Notes: generated by a model not told the origin, from the letters alone. Counted from the stretch's first letter, positions 33,524 to 43,378 are shown. The stretch is DNA of 64,000 nucleotides from an uncultured Halomicronema sp. (GCA_937899725.1 CALCCA010000041.1:62001-126000), one strand, 5' to 3'. Translations and numbers: made by a program.

Positions 33524-35539
33524 TTAATTATCGGTGTTGCTGCCAGCCGACATCAGCTGAGCCGTCGTTGCCGACTCACTCTCATCCGGCATCAGGCTGA
33601 CGACTTTCGGTTCTTCGGGTTGAAAGACGGGGAGGTCAAACCAGAAGGTGGTGCCCACGTTCACCTCACTCACCAGATGCACCCGGCTGCTGTGTTTCTC
33701 AACGATATTTTTCACAATCGACAGGCCGAGGCCAGTGCCTTCCAAGGTGTGAACGCGATTTTCGACTCGGAAAAAGCGATCAAAAATCGCCGCCTGATCC
33801 TCTGAGGCAATGCCAATCCCCGTATCGGCGATTTCGACTCGAATGAATTCATCTAAGTTATCCGGATGGTCGGGATGGGGCAAACGATAGGCCCGAATCA
33901 TCACTTTGCCCCCCGCCTCAGTGAACTTCAGAGAGTTACCCACTAAGTTGCCAAACACCTGCAAGAGCAGATCGTAGTTGCCACGCGCTGGCGGTAGGTG
34001 AGGTTCAACGTCGTGATGCAGCGTGACTTTTTTATCGCGGGCGTTGAGCTGATAGGTGCGCAGCGTTTGCTCAATCGGTTGCTGCAGCTCCACTTCACCA
34101 AACTGATAGCGGCGATTCGATTCCAACCGCGACAGATCGAGCACGTCGTTCACTAGACGGGTTAAGCGATCGGTTTCGTGGTTCGTCGTTTCCAGAAATT
34201 CCTGACGCTCTTCCTGACTCAGCTCATCACCGTATTCATGCAGCGTCTCAATAAACGATTTGATGTTAAAGAGCGGCGTCCGCAGCTCGTGCGAAACATT
34301 GCTAATGAACTGGCTTTTGGCTTCGTTGAGGGCCACCTCGCGAGTCACATCTTGCACGGTAATCGCAATGCCTTTGGCATTTTCGCGCGATTGATCGAAC
34401 ACGGTGTTCAGCATGACGCGAATGGTGCGGCGGGTGGGTTCCGTGAGGATGATGCGAAACTCCATCCCTTCCGATTCGCCCGAGGTAGCCATAAAGAGGG
34501 GGCGGGTCAGCTGTACCCGCACCGCGTTGGGAAAGTGCTGCAGTACGGTGTTGCCCGACAGCTCACGGCTTTCCCAGCCAAAAATCCGGCGAGCAGCGGG
34601 GTTAACCAACACCACATGCATCTCGGTATCCAACAGCATGGCCCCATCGGCAATGGTGGATATCAGGGTTTCTAGTTTGGCTTTTTCGGCGGTGAGTTCC
34701 TCAATGTTTTGCTCTTCGTAGCGCTCTAGGCGCTCAGCCATGTCATTGAAGCTGTAAATCAACTCACCTAGTTCACCACCGAGCGGCAAGTTAATGCGCT
34801 GCTGAAAATTGCCCGCAGCAATGTTTTTCACCCCGGTCAGCAGCTCTTTGATCGGCTGGGTGATGGTGAGGGCGTTGAACACGGCCCCCAAAATCACCAT
34901 GGCCCAAATTGAGACAAACACAGCGACCGCCACGTCGCGGGTGAGATTAGAGGAGGCCACGACGGTGGGGTTCGGATTGATCCCCAAAGCCAAGACGCCT
35001 AAGTAGTTGCCGTCATATTTGATCGGTACAAAGACGTCGGTCACTTGCCCGGCGGGGGTGAGGTGCTGCCGCACAAACGGTAAATTGGCGTTGCGCGCGT
35101 AGTTGTCGGGGAGCTGCATGCGGCGCCGAATGGTCAGCGAGTTTTGCACTGAGGCATCTGAGTAGGGAATGCCAAAATAGATGGCCCCATCTTCATCGGC
35201 GTACAGCATGTATCGCACGCTAGAGGTGCTTTGATAAAAACTGTAGGAAAATCGGGCCAGTTCTTCGCGATCGCCCTCGTACACGAGGGGCGACACATTG
35301 GCCGATAGCAGTAGGCCCAAATCGCGACCAAAGCGCGTATCGTTGAGGCGAGCATCTTGCTGAATCGAATTGACCGCCCAAAAGGTCAGTCCGCTCATCA
35401 ATATCGAGACGACCAGGGTAGCCCCTGCCAACAATCGCGTTTGTAGGGTAAAGTCCCGCCACCAGCGGACGATGACATCACGAACTTGTTTGAGCAGAGT
35501 GATCAACGCTATCTCCAGCCAACTGCTTTTCCTAGACAA
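33524..35539 (-). CDS. nblS: Sensor histidine kinase NblS (Hik33/DspA)
   Basis: 671 residues from TTG 35539; a second TTG at 35506 has a GGAG ribosome site 6 nt upstream and gives 660 residues, closer to known Hik33. Order: TM1 (35-57), extracytoplasmic sensor domain (58-200), TM2 (202-222), HAMP (223-275), coiled coil, PAS (285-400), HisKA with phosphorylated H417 (NVSHELRTPLFNIKSF), HATPase to about 640 (GTGLGLSIVKNIVEKH). NblS is the essential cyanobacterial stress kinase acting through RpaB/SrrA on high-light, cold and nutrient responses. Confidence 0.93.
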   Translation of the reverse strand: MSRKSSWLEIALITLLKQVRDVIVRWWRDFTLQTRLLAGATLVVSILMSGLTFWAVNSIQQDARLNDTRFGRDLGLLLSANVSPLVYEGDREELARFSYSFYQSTSSVRYMLYADEDGAIYFGIPYSDASVQNSLTIRRRMQLPDNYARNANLPFVRQHLTPAGQVTDVFVPIKYDGNYLGVLALGINPNPTVVASSNLTRDVAVAVFVSIWAMVILGAVFNALTITQPIKELLTGVKNIAAGNFQQRINLPLGGELGELIYSFNDMAERLERYEEQNIEELTAEKAKLETLISTIADGAMLLDTEMHVVLVNPAARRIFGWESRELSGNTVLQHFPNAVRVQLTRPLFMATSGESEGMEFRIILTEPTRRTIRVMLNTVFDQSRENAKGIAITVQDVTREVALNEAKSQFISNVSHELRTPLFNIKSFIETLHEYGDELSQEERQEFLETTNHETDRLTRLVNDVLDLSRLESNRRYQFGEVELQQPIEQTLRTYQLNARDKKVTLHHDVEPHLPPARGNYDLLLQVFGNLVGNSLKFTEAGGKVMIRAYRLPHPDHPDNLDEFIRVEIADTGIGIASEDQAAIFDRFFRVENRVHTLEGTGLGLSIVKNIVEKHSSRVHLVSEVNVGTTFWFDLPVFQPEEPKVVSLMPDESESATTAQLMSAGSNTDN

Positions 35540-35970
35540 ACGCGTGTGAGCGACTGCAGGTATGCCCCGTTCAGGGCAAAGATTCCCCGTTCCAACCGCT
35601 GTGTGAACCGGAGTAGCCTCTATTGTGGCACGTTGGCTGAAATTGGCGAACGCTAGACGGCATAGAAGCTGGGAATGCTAAATATCCTAGCGCTTCTATG
35701 GGCAATACCCAGCCGAGCCCAGGCCATGATATCCCCCGTTAAAAAACGGCACAAGCGAGTGACTACTCATCGCCTCCTGATCTACTGGGATGGTTCAGGA
35801 TCAGGGCTCCTAAGGGCCGTCAGCAAAGGTACCAGCACGATATTTCCCCGCCGCCCCTAGTCGCTCACACTGTCTACCATGCAAACGATTGACGGTTTTC
35901 CCAAACCTATTGCCTCAGGCTCGATTTAACGGAGGTTAGGATAGAAACACTCCGTATCGGAACTGTAATT
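35540..35970. promoter_or_regulatory. Divergent leader region of nblS and Uma2 gene
   Basis: 431 bp without a gene. A hairpin is formed by CATAGAAGC (35661-35669) and GCTTCTATG (35692-35700). It lies about 120 bp upstream of nblS and could be a leader structure or a small dispersed repeat. No clear high-light (HLR1) pair was found by eye. Confidence 0.4.
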
Positions 35971-36672
35971 GTGACGGCTGCTCTGCCCCATTCCGACATT
36001 GATGTTGACTACCCCAGTTCAGACGGTGAGCCGGTGGCTGAAACCTTTGCGCATTTTTATGCTTTGTTAGTCACACTGGAAGTGCTACGACAGTATTTAG
36101 CCGAGCAGCAGGTCATTGTCTTAGCCAATCAATTTCTCTACTACGCGCAGGGGATGCCCAAGCTGCGCGTAGCGCCGGATGTCATGGTGATTTGTGATGT
36201 AGAACCGGGGCCTCGAGACAACTACAAGGTTTGGGAAGAGGGGCAGGTACCCAGCGTCATCTTTGAAATGACCTCTCCAGGCACCCAAGCACAAGATCAG
36301 GTCTTCAAGAAAACGCTCTACGAGCAGTTAGGCGTTCAGGAATATTGGCTATTTGATCCGAAAGGCGAGTGGATTGAAAACCAGCTTCAGGGATATCGAC
36401 TGGAACATGGCCTGTTTTATCCGATCACAGATGGTCGCAGCGCCCCCCTGCAGCTACGCTTGCAGGCCGAGGGGCAGCTGATTGGCTTTTATCGCGAAGA
36501 TACGAACGAAAGACTGCTGATTCCAGGCGAGCTAGCTCAGGCTTTGCAGCAAGAATCACTCGCTCGCCAGCAAGCCGAACAGCGCGCCGAACAGGCTGAA
36601 GCCAGATTAGCTGAACTCCAGGCACAACTCAAAGCTCAGGGCATCAAGTTAGATGAGGACATCGAATCCTAA
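35971..36672 (+). CDS. Uma2 family (DUF820) endonuclease-like protein with coiled-coil tail
   Basis: 233 residues from a GTG start. PD-(D/E)xK-like core: RVAPDVMVICDVEPG and GQVPSVIFEMTSPGTQAQD provide the acidic residues, followed by YEQLGVQEYWLFDPKGEW. The last 50 residues are a coiled coil (QQEALARQQAEQRAEQAEAR-like heptads). Same family as 20726-21421 but only distantly similar, so not a local duplication. Role unsettled. Confidence 0.88.
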   Translation: MTAALPHSDIDVDYPSSDGEPVAETFAHFYALLVTLEVLRQYLAEQQVIVLANQFLYYAQGMPKLRVAPDVMVICDVEPGPRDNYKVWEEGQVPSVIFEMTSPGTQAQDQVFKKTLYEQLGVQEYWLFDPKGEWIENQLQGYRLEHGLFYPITDGRSAPLQLRLQAEGQLIGFYREDTNERLLIPGELAQALQQESLARQQAEQRAEQAEARLAELQAQLKAQGIKLDEDIES

Positions 36673-36752
36673 AGCCCTTTCCTCACCCTGGCAAAACAGG
36701 GCTGCCCTGTTCTGAGCCGGGCAGCTCGTGATTTAAGAGTGAGTCTGTCGCG

Positions 36753-36796
36753 ATGTTTTAGGTAGGGAGATTTCGCGCTCGCCCTGCCTAAAACAT
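36753..36796. terminator. Bidirectional terminator between Uma2 gene and purD
   Basis: ATGTTTTAGGTAGGG (36753-36767) pairs with CCCTGCCTAAAACAT (36782-36796), 15 bp with one wobble, 14-nt loop. The A/T-rich outer stem gives T-runs on both strands. It separates two convergent genes. Confidence 0.75.
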
Positions 36797-36821
36797 TGCC
36801 GACTAGCCCCCATTGGCTGGC

Positions 36822-38099
36822 TTAAGATTGGCGAACTCGAAAGCCAATGTCACGGCGGTAATACATGGTGTCAAACTCGATTTCCGCCATCGCGGCATAG
36901 GCCGTTTCCAGCGCATTGTCAAAGGTTTCTCCCACTGCGGTCACCCCCAACACCCGACCGCCACTCGCAGCAATGTGCCCCCCTTTAAGCTGCGTGCCCG
37001 CATGAAACACTAAAGCCCCTTTGGCCGCGGCGGCATCTAACCCGGCGATCGGCATGCCCTTTTGGTAACTGTCGGGATAGCCTCCCGCGGCGGCCACCAC
37101 ACAGGCGGCTGAAGCCGCACGCCACCGCAGGGGCGGCAGCGAGGCCAGGCGCTTCTCTGCACAGGCCAGTAAGACCTCCTCTAGCGGCGTCTCTAGCAGG
37201 GGCAAGACGACCTGGGTTTCGGGATCGCCAAAGCGGCAGTTAAATTCAATCACCGTCGGCTCGCCCTCGGGTGAGATCATCAGCCCCGCATAGAGCACGC
37301 CGCGATAATCAATCTCGCGCTGTTTGAGGAGAGCGATCGCGGGCTCAAGAATCTGTTCCTGCACCTTATCGAGAATTTCCGGGGTAATGACTGGAGTCGG
37401 CGCATAGGTGCCCATGCCCCCCGTATTCGCCCCCGTATCGCCTTCGCCAATTTGCTTATGGTCTTGCGCGGGCATGAGCGGCACAATGGTATCGCCATCG
37501 GTTACGGCCAACACGGAGGCCTCCTGCCCTGTCAAACAGGCTTCGATCACGACCTGATGACCGGCAGCGCCAAACTGCCCCTCAAATGCCGCCTCCACCG
37601 CGGCGACCGCCGCCGCCCGCGTCTGGGCGACCGTGACCCCTTTGCCAGCGGCCAGTCCGTCAGCTTTGACCACGATGGGCAGCGGCTGCGCTTGCAGATA
37701 GGCGATCGCCGCCGCCGCATCCGTAAACACCCGTGCCGCCGCCGTCGGAATCTGGGCTTCGGCCATCAACGCTTTGGCCCAGGCTTTGCTCGCCTCAATT
37801 TGCGCCCCCGCTTGGGTCGGGCCAAAGACCAACAGCCCCTGCTGGCTGAGGTAGTCAGCAATGCCATCCGCCAACGGCTGCTCCGGCCCCACGACAACGA
37901 GGCTCAAATTATTGACCAGGGCCACCCGAGCAATCCCCTCAAAATCGTCGAGCGCGAGCCCCAGGTTGCGGCAGCCCGGCAGGGTGGCCGTGCCCCCATT
38001 GCCGGGCACACACATGATCTCTTCTATCCCTGGCGATTCCAGAAGCTTCCAAGCGAGGGCATGTTCACGCCCCCCGTTGCCGACCACTAACGCTTTCAC
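36822..38099 (-). CDS. purD: Phosphoribosylamine-glycine ligase
   Basis: 425 residues; second step of de novo purine synthesis, joining phosphoribosylamine and glycine with ATP. The start MKALVVGNGGREHALAWKLL is diagnostic, as are VVKADGLAAGKGV (ATP-grasp), KQIGEGDTGANTGGMG and FNCRFGDPETQVVLP (metal ligands). Normal length and complete. It stands alone on the minus strand, with the five-PAS cyclase divergent upstream. Confidence 0.97.
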   Translation of the reverse strand: MKALVVGNGGREHALAWKLLESPGIEEIMCVPGNGGTATLPGCRNLGLALDDFEGIARVALVNNLSLVVVGPEQPLADGIADYLSQQGLLVFGPTQAGAQIEASKAWAKALMAEAQIPTAAARVFTDAAAAIAYLQAQPLPIVVKADGLAAGKGVTVAQTRAAAVAAVEAAFEGQFGAAGHQVVIEACLTGQEASVLAVTDGDTIVPLMPAQDHKQIGEGDTGANTGGMGTYAPTPVITPEILDKVQEQILEPAIALLKQREIDYRGVLYAGLMISPEGEPTVIEFNCRFGDPETQVVLPLLETPLEEVLLACAEKRLASLPPLRWRAASAACVVAAAGGYPDSYQKGMPIAGLDAAAAKGALVFHAGTQLKGGHIAASGGRVLGVTAVGETFDNALETAYAAMAEIEFDTMYYRRDIGFRVRQS

Positions 38100-38454
38100 A
38101 GACGCGCGTCCTTGTTAAAGATCTCTTTTCACAGGGTGACATTTTCCCACGTCGCCGTCGCCCCAATTGGGCCTGAGGCGAATTACTCGCCATCGACGAG
38201 CCCACTGAGCCACAATGAAAATGACTCTTCCATCAGATTACACGCATCTCTCTGGTCTCAAAAATTCATAAAATCACCGGAATTTTCATCCGCGCCCTGG
38301 ATTAATAATGGGGCCCTCTCGCTCACTTGACCACGGCTCGAAGCGTACGAGCTCTACATGTGGTCATGGGTCAGGCGAGGGCTTGTTGTTCAGCAGGCGC
38401 TGAGCAACGTTGACTTGAGACCTTGATTGGCTGTTCGCAGGACTTCATCCCACT
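38100..38454. other. Divergent promoter gap purD / cyclase
   Basis: 355 bp with no gene. An AT-rich stretch at 38215-38300 probably carries promoter elements. No ribosome-site-led small frame or palindrome of note. Confidence 0.35.
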
Positions 38455-41421
38455 ATGACTGAGCGATCATCACTACCGCGATCGGAGGCGGAGGCGGGAT
38501 CTCATCAGGCCATCCCAACCAGTGCCGGGGAAGATGCCCTGCGGCAAGAAATCATTAACCTTAAACGCGAAGCTGCCGACCTTAAGCAGCAGCTCTACGA
38601 ACGCGACCAGCGGCTCCAGGCCACCACCACAGAAATTGGCGATCTTAATCAAAAGTTCATTGCCCAAACCGCCGCCCTCAGGGAATCAAACGACACCTTA
38701 GTGGCAGAGGTAGTCGAACGCAGCCAAGCCGAAACCAAGCTCAGGACGGCCCGTGACCAGCTGCAGGCCATCTTAGATGCGGTTCCTGGCATCGTGTCGT
38801 GGATTAGCGATGACCTGCGCTATCTCGGCGTTAACAATCACTTAGCCCAGACCTTTAACATGCCGGCAGAGGCTTTTACCGGTCAGGATATTGGCTTCCT
38901 GCATACCAGCAACCAGTTCAACACCTTTGTGCAGGACTTTTTTCAAAGTCAGCAGTCCGATGCCTATCGCGAAGTCTCGGCTCAGGTCGCCGGCGACGAA
39001 CGGCGCTTTTTGATCGTGGCGCAAAAATACAATCAGGGCCGGGCGGCCTTTACCGTGGGGATTGACATTAGCGAGCGGAATCGCGCTGAAAAGGCCCTGC
39101 GCGAAGCCGAAGCCAAATATCGCAATATCTTTGAGCACGCCGTTGAGGGGATTTTTCAAACCACCACCGATGGTCGCTACCTCAGCGCCAACCCAGCCCT
39201 GGCCCGCATTTATGGCTATCCGTCGGCCGATACCATGACGGTCGAGTTGACCAACATTCAGCAGCAGCTCTATGTCGATCCGGAGCGCCGTCAAGCGTTT
39301 GCCCAAACCCTACAGCGTGACGGCGCCGTCACCGGGTTTGAATCACAGGTTTACCGACAAGACGGTACGGTGATCTGGATCTCTGAAAATGCGCGCTCAG
39401 TCTACGACAGTACCGGTGACTTGATCTATTACGAAGGCACCGTTGAGGACATCACCCAGCGGAAAGAAGCCGAGGCCGCTCTGCAGCGAGCGAATGAGGA
39501 GCTAGAACAACGCGTCAACCTGCGCACCGCCGCCTTGACCCAGTCCAACCAACGCTTACTGGCAGAAGTGCGCGATCGCCATCGGGCCGAAGACGCACTG
39601 CGGGCTTCGGAGGCTGAGCTGCGGGCCTTGTTTGCCGCAATGACCGATGTGATCACCGTGTTTGATCGCGATGGCCGCTATCTGAATATGGTGACCAAGG
39701 CGCAACTGCTCTACAACCCAGGCACCGAACGCATTGGCCAAACGGTGTATGACATCTTGCCGCCCTATCAGGCAAGTTTGTTTATGCGCCACATTCAAAC
39801 AGCGCTCAACTCCGGTCAGCCCGTGCGCGTCGAATACAGCCTGCCGATTGGCGATTGGCGGCAGGCGGGGGCAGAGTCCAGCGGCCAGGCGGAGCTCGAT
39901 GATTTTGAGAACGCCGTTTGGTACGCGGCGATTATTTCGCCGATGCCCCAGAATCGAGTGATTTGGGTAGCGCGCGACATCTCAGAGAAACGGCGCGCCG
40001 ATATGGCGCTGCAAAAGGCTGAGGAAAAATATCGCAGCATTTTTGAAAACAGTGCTGAGGGGATTTTCCAAGCCAGCCCCGATGCCCGGTATCTCAGTGT
40101 TAACCCAGCCCTGTCGAGAATGTATGGCTATCTCAGCCCAGCTGAAATGATGGCGCAGATTAACAACATCGATCGCCTCTACGTCAAAGAAGAGCACCGG
40201 CGCACCATGCTGCAGCGGTTACATTCTCAAGGGGCGGTGTTTGAGTTTGAGTCACAGGTTTATCGGGCCGATGGGCAGGTGATTTGGGTCTCAGAAAATG
40301 TGCGGGCCGTGACCAACGATCGCGGCGGGGTGCAGTATTACGAAGGTACCGTCGCCGACATTACCCAACGTCGTCAAGCGCAAGAGGCCCTTCGTGAAAG
40401 CCAGCGCACCTTGGCCACCCTGTTGGGCAACCTGGCGGGCATGGCCTATCGGCGTTACTGCGACGCCAATTGGACGCTAGAGTTTGTCAGCGACGGCTGC
40501 TACGAACTCACGGGCTATACTCCAGCGGATTTGCTCCGCCCCGAGGCCTTTCCCTTTGAGCAGCTGATTCACCCAGACGATCGCGACTACGTTAAAGGGG
40601 AGTTGCGGCGATCGCTCCCCAATGGCAGCCCGTTTCAGATGACCTATCGCATTCTGACCACGGGGGAACAAGAAAAGTGGGTACTCGAGAAAGGGGTGCC
40701 AGTTTCGGAACCGACGGCTCAGCCCGCCGTGGTGGAAGGCTTCTTAACGGACATCACCGATCGCAAAGAAATTGAAGAAGCCTTGCGAGTTGAGCAAGAG
40801 CGCTCCGAGCGACTACTGCTCAACATCTTGCCCGCCTCGATTGCCGACCAGCTCAAACGCAACACGCAATCAATCGCCTACCGGTTTGATGCGGTTACCA
40901 TTCTCTTTGCCGACATTGTTAATTTCACCGAGTTGTCAGGGGCAATGCCCCCGACCGAACTGGTCGATTTGCTCAACGAAATCTTCTCCGCCTTTGATCA
41001 CCTTGCCGAACGCCACCGGTTAGAAAAGATCAAAACCATTGGCGATGCCTACATGGTGGTGGGTGGGCTGCCCAGCGCACTGCCCCATCACACGCGGGCG
41101 ATCGCCGAAATGGCCCTCGACATGCAGGCGGCGATCGCTCAGTTTCGTCGGCAAGATCATTCCACCTTTAGCCTCCGCATTGGCATCGACACTGGCCCGG
41201 TCGTCGCGGGAGTCATTGGCCTCAAAAAATTCTCCTACGACCTTTGGGGCGATGCGGTCAATGTGGCCAGCCGCATGGAATCTCAAGGGGTTGCCGACCA
41301 CATTCAAGTCACCGAATCGGTCTATGAGCTGCTCAAAGACGAATACACCTTTGAGGCGCGAGGCATCATTGATGTCAAAGGTAAGGGGCCGATGATGACC
41401 CATTGGCTGCAGGGCCGCTAG
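38455..41421 (+). CDS. Adenylate cyclase with five PAS domains
   Basis: 988 residues, soluble. Coiled coil at 25-110, then PAS domains at about 100-215, 220-345, 385-515, 525-650 and 655-780, and a class III cyclase at 810-985. PAS2 and PAS4 are close relatives (KYRNIFEHAVEGIFQ versus KYRSIFENSAEGIFQ). In the cyclase, metal ligands are FADIVNFT and TIGDAYM. The purine-selecting residues are Lys in EKIKTIGD and Asp in YDLWGDAVN, so it should make cAMP, not cGMP. The stop codon TAG is the first three bases of a mobile element. Confidence 0.93.
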   Translation: MTERSSLPRSEAEAGSHQAIPTSAGEDALRQEIINLKREAADLKQQLYERDQRLQATTTEIGDLNQKFIAQTAALRESNDTLVAEVVERSQAETKLRTARDQLQAILDAVPGIVSWISDDLRYLGVNNHLAQTFNMPAEAFTGQDIGFLHTSNQFNTFVQDFFQSQQSDAYREVSAQVAGDERRFLIVAQKYNQGRAAFTVGIDISERNRAEKALREAEAKYRNIFEHAVEGIFQTTTDGRYLSANPALARIYGYPSADTMTVELTNIQQQLYVDPERRQAFAQTLQRDGAVTGFESQVYRQDGTVIWISENARSVYDSTGDLIYYEGTVEDITQRKEAEAALQRANEELEQRVNLRTAALTQSNQRLLAEVRDRHRAEDALRASEAELRALFAAMTDVITVFDRDGRYLNMVTKAQLLYNPGTERIGQTVYDILPPYQASLFMRHIQTALNSGQPVRVEYSLPIGDWRQAGAESSGQAELDDFENAVWYAAIISPMPQNRVIWVARDISEKRRADMALQKAEEKYRSIFENSAEGIFQASPDARYLSVNPALSRMYGYLSPAEMMAQINNIDRLYVKEEHRRTMLQRLHSQGAVFEFESQVYRADGQVIWVSENVRAVTNDRGGVQYYEGTVADITQRRQAQEALRESQRTLATLLGNLAGMAYRRYCDANWTLEFVSDGCYELTGYTPADLLRPEAFPFEQLIHPDDRDYVKGELRRSLPNGSPFQMTYRILTTGEQEKWVLEKGVPVSEPTAQPAVVEGFLTDITDRKEIEEALRVEQERSERLLLNILPASIADQLKRNTQSIAYRFDAVTILFADIVNFTELSGAMPPTELVDLLNEIFSAFDHLAERHRLEKIKTIGDAYMVVGGLPSALPHHTRAIAEMALDMQAAIAQFRRQDHSTFSLRIGIDTGPVVAGVIGLKKFSYDLWGDAVNVASRMESQGVADHIQVTESVYELLKDEYTFEARGIIDVKGKGPMMTHWLQGR

Positions 41422-41545
41422 AGGCTGTCATCATTTAGCAGCTGAGTCCTGATGCTGAAATCGGTTCAGCCTCTAGCTGTTTACGGAGCGGGCGCGGTAA
41501 TGCCCCTAACGTCAGGCTTTCGAGTTTGATTGATGACACCCCCTA
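41419..41545 (+). mobile_element. MITE-like element, copy A (127 bp)
   Basis: Ends TAGAGGCTGTCATCATTT and, in complement, TAGGGGGTGTCATCAATC, both beginning with TA, which may be the duplicated target. The first 60 bases fold as a hairpin closed by CTAGAGGCTG/CAGCCTCTAG-type arms; the middle contains GGGCGCGGTAATG, shared with copy C. It begins in the cyclase stop codon. No coding capacity. Confidence 0.8.
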
Positions 41546-41849
41546 GGTCACAGGGCCGAAATCAGACCCGATTCCAGCCTTCAGTGGTCATTAGCAACGT
41601 GAGGACATAGAGGAAATAATTGTTGTGGAGGCGAGGCGTCATCCCGTTTCCCAGTTTTGCGCCCCTCATAACCTTTGCCAAGGCCGGGGAGCTGAGGGGC
41701 AGAGGAGCTAAATCTGTGGCGGTGTTTGGGAGAACTAGGATAAAGCGCTGAGATCATTCGGGCAGCCAAAAGTTCGTTCAAATATCTTTGCTGTGGTTAG
41801 CGCTGAACAGTCTGCCTTAAAGATGACCATAAAATGTGACACAAGGTCT

Positions 41850-42020
41850 CGATTTGAATAGGCTGTTGGCTGGTTTTAGTCGGCAAGTGTCGCGGCCTTG
41901 GCCGGGTTAGGGAAACCTATTTGAAATCTCACTATCGTCACTAGAAGCCCGTGAGTCGTATGTTTTTAGATTCACTTTCTCAATCGCTGGCAAGGCACAG
42001 GAGTTTCCTGTGCCTTTTTT
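41850..42020 (+). ncRNA. Candidate small RNA ending in a strong terminator
   Basis: A rho-independent terminator lies about 570 bp beyond the cyclase stop with no gene between, so it should end an independent transcript. Upstream sequence can pair internally (GGGTTAGGGAAACC; CCCGTGAG region). The 5' end is not defined by sequence; 41850 is an estimate. No known RNA family recognised. Confidence 0.35.
41993..42020 (+). terminator. Strong rho-independent terminator
   Basis: AGGCACAGGA (41993-42002) pairs with TCCTGTGCCT (42006-42015) over a 3-nt loop, followed by TTTTT. Perfect 10-bp stem. Confidence 0.9.
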
Positions 42021-42100
42021 GTCGGCGCTCATAGGCCGTCAGTTTTTTCGGGCTATGGCAGGTGTATTCAACCTTAGAAAACCGTTTGATCATCAGTTCT

Positions 42101-42445
42101 ATGCAATACAACTTTGACATCATCGGCATCACCACAGTCTGGGATTTTTTCAGACATCAGCAGCACGTCGAACAGTCGCCCGATCGCAGCTGCGCCTACC
42201 TGGGCAGCTATCAGTGCACGCTAGATGGTTTCATCGCCGCCACCCAAACCATTCAACACAAACCGGCTTGGGATTGGGATGCGATCGCGGCCCAAATGGT
42301 CAATTTTTGGCTGCAGGATGGCGATCGAGTCTCACGCTGGAAAATCGAACTGCAAAAGGCCGAAGAAACGAGCCTCATCGTGGGTCGCGTCGCCAACTTC
42401 AGCAATTTGCGCAATGAGTTTGAGAATTTGCTGGGTGAATCGTAA
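42101..42445 (+). CDS. Hypothetical protein
   Basis: 114 residues from ATG 42101 (MQYNFDIIGITTVWDFFRHQ); the frame is open for 13 codons upstream but crosses no ribosome site. Aromatic-rich N-terminal half, then RVSRWKIELQKAEETSLIVG. No signal, no membrane span, no recognised family. It is bracketed by element copy A upstream (+) and the half copy B downstream (-), an inverted arrangement like that around ccmK3. Confidence 0.6.
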   Translation: MQYNFDIIGITTVWDFFRHQQHVEQSPDRSCAYLGSYQCTLDGFIAATQTIQHKPAWDWDAIAAQMVNFWLQDGDRVSRWKIELQKAEETSLIVGRVANFSNLRNEFENLLGES

Positions 42446-42472
42446 GCTCCATCCAGTATCTCCCTGGTCAAA

Positions 42473-42531
42473 CTAGAGGCTGAACCGCTTTCAGCATCAG
42501 AACTCAGCCGCTAAATGATGACAGCCTCTAG
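42473..42531 (-). repeat. MITE-like element, half copy B (hairpin part, 59 bp)
   Basis: The complement is nearly identical (three to four differences) to the first 59 bases of copy A, from CTAGAGGCTG to CAGCCTCTAG. The remaining 70 bases of the full element are absent. It is inverted relative to copy A. Confidence 0.85.
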
Positions 42532-42605
42532 CAGCTGCGCAAAATTGGCTTGAGATTCTGCAATCTCCTCTGTAGACTCAACATGCAACTTTGATGATGA
42601 GGGTT

Positions 42606-42992
42606 ATGGAAGACGCCACTGGGTTTTCTGAGTTGGGGACGCAAACGGCCGACTATCATCCTGACGAACTGCCGCCAGATGCTTACCTCACCGTCGATGA
42701 CGTGCAAAAGCAGATCAAGCGATCGCGGGCCTCGGTCTACCGGTATGCCAACACCGATCTCGATATTCTCAACCCGCCCTATGACCCTGATCGGCTCAAT
42801 CCCGAAGTGCGGCGCGATCGCGACGAGCCCTTGCAGTTTCACCCCCGCGAGGTGCGGCGATTCGCTCAAGACATTTTGGGGTTAAACCCGACGATTACCG
42901 TACAGCCCTCAGAAGAGACCACCACCCAAGAAATTTTAAAATCAATTTTGGCCGAGCTGAGAGCCATCCGCCAGCATCTAGAATCACAATGA
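42606..42992 (+). CDS. Conserved hypothetical protein with HTH-like region
   Basis: 128 residues from ATG 42606 (in-frame ATGs at 42594 and 42597 are alternatives; GAGG lies just upstream). LTVDDVQKQIKRSRASVYRY resembles a helix-turn-helix of the excisionase/MerR-like type. NTDLDILNPPYDPDRLNPEV follows, then PREVRRFAQDILGL. The C-terminal helix (EEILKSILAELRAIRQHLE-like) may dimerise. Possibly a DNA-binding regulator; the target is unknown. Confidence 0.6.
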   Translation: MEDATGFSELGTQTADYHPDELPPDAYLTVDDVQKQIKRSRASVYRYANTDLDILNPPYDPDRLNPEVRRDRDEPLQFHPREVRRFAQDILGLNPTITVQPSEETTTQEILKSILAELRAIRQHLESQ

Positions 42993-43378
42993 GTCGCCGC
43001 TATGATGCCCCTCTACCGCCTAAGCTTCGGGGCGTGATGTCGGCTCACTACCGGCACTCCTCAGGGCCGCACCCCACATCACGGGCCAGCCAGCTCGCCC
43101 CCCTCTCTTCCGGAATGGCGATCGCCCTCATTGAAGAAAGAATAATGTTAAGTTGATGCAGGCATTTGTTTACACTTCTTGTGTGCATTGTGTGGCTTAG
43201 CTCACAACCGATATCCCAGACGTTCGTTACGGTAGGTTTTAGTTGATTACCAATAGGGAACTCTAAAGTTTCCCTAGGCTTCTTTGCAGATTTATTTCTT
43301 AAGTAAGCTACGCTGAAACTGCTAGGTGCGCGGGTCTGTCACTGCCGTTTTCAATTTAGGTATTGTTACCTCGCCTGT
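42993..43378. other. Gap with AT-rich promoter-like stretch
   Basis: 386 bp without a gene. At about 43256-43278 TAGGGAACT and AAGTTTCCCTA pair imperfectly around CTA, a small hairpin. The AT-rich stretch at 43140-43380 is probably the promoter/leader of the small membrane protein at 43379. Confidence 0.35.

Larger units (their letters stand above)
41546..42100. other. Gap holding a possible small RNA
   Basis: 555 bp without a gene. The left 300 bases show nothing. The right part ends in the strong terminator at 41993-42020, with no upstream coding gene, so is annotated separately as a candidate RNA. Confidence 0.4.
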
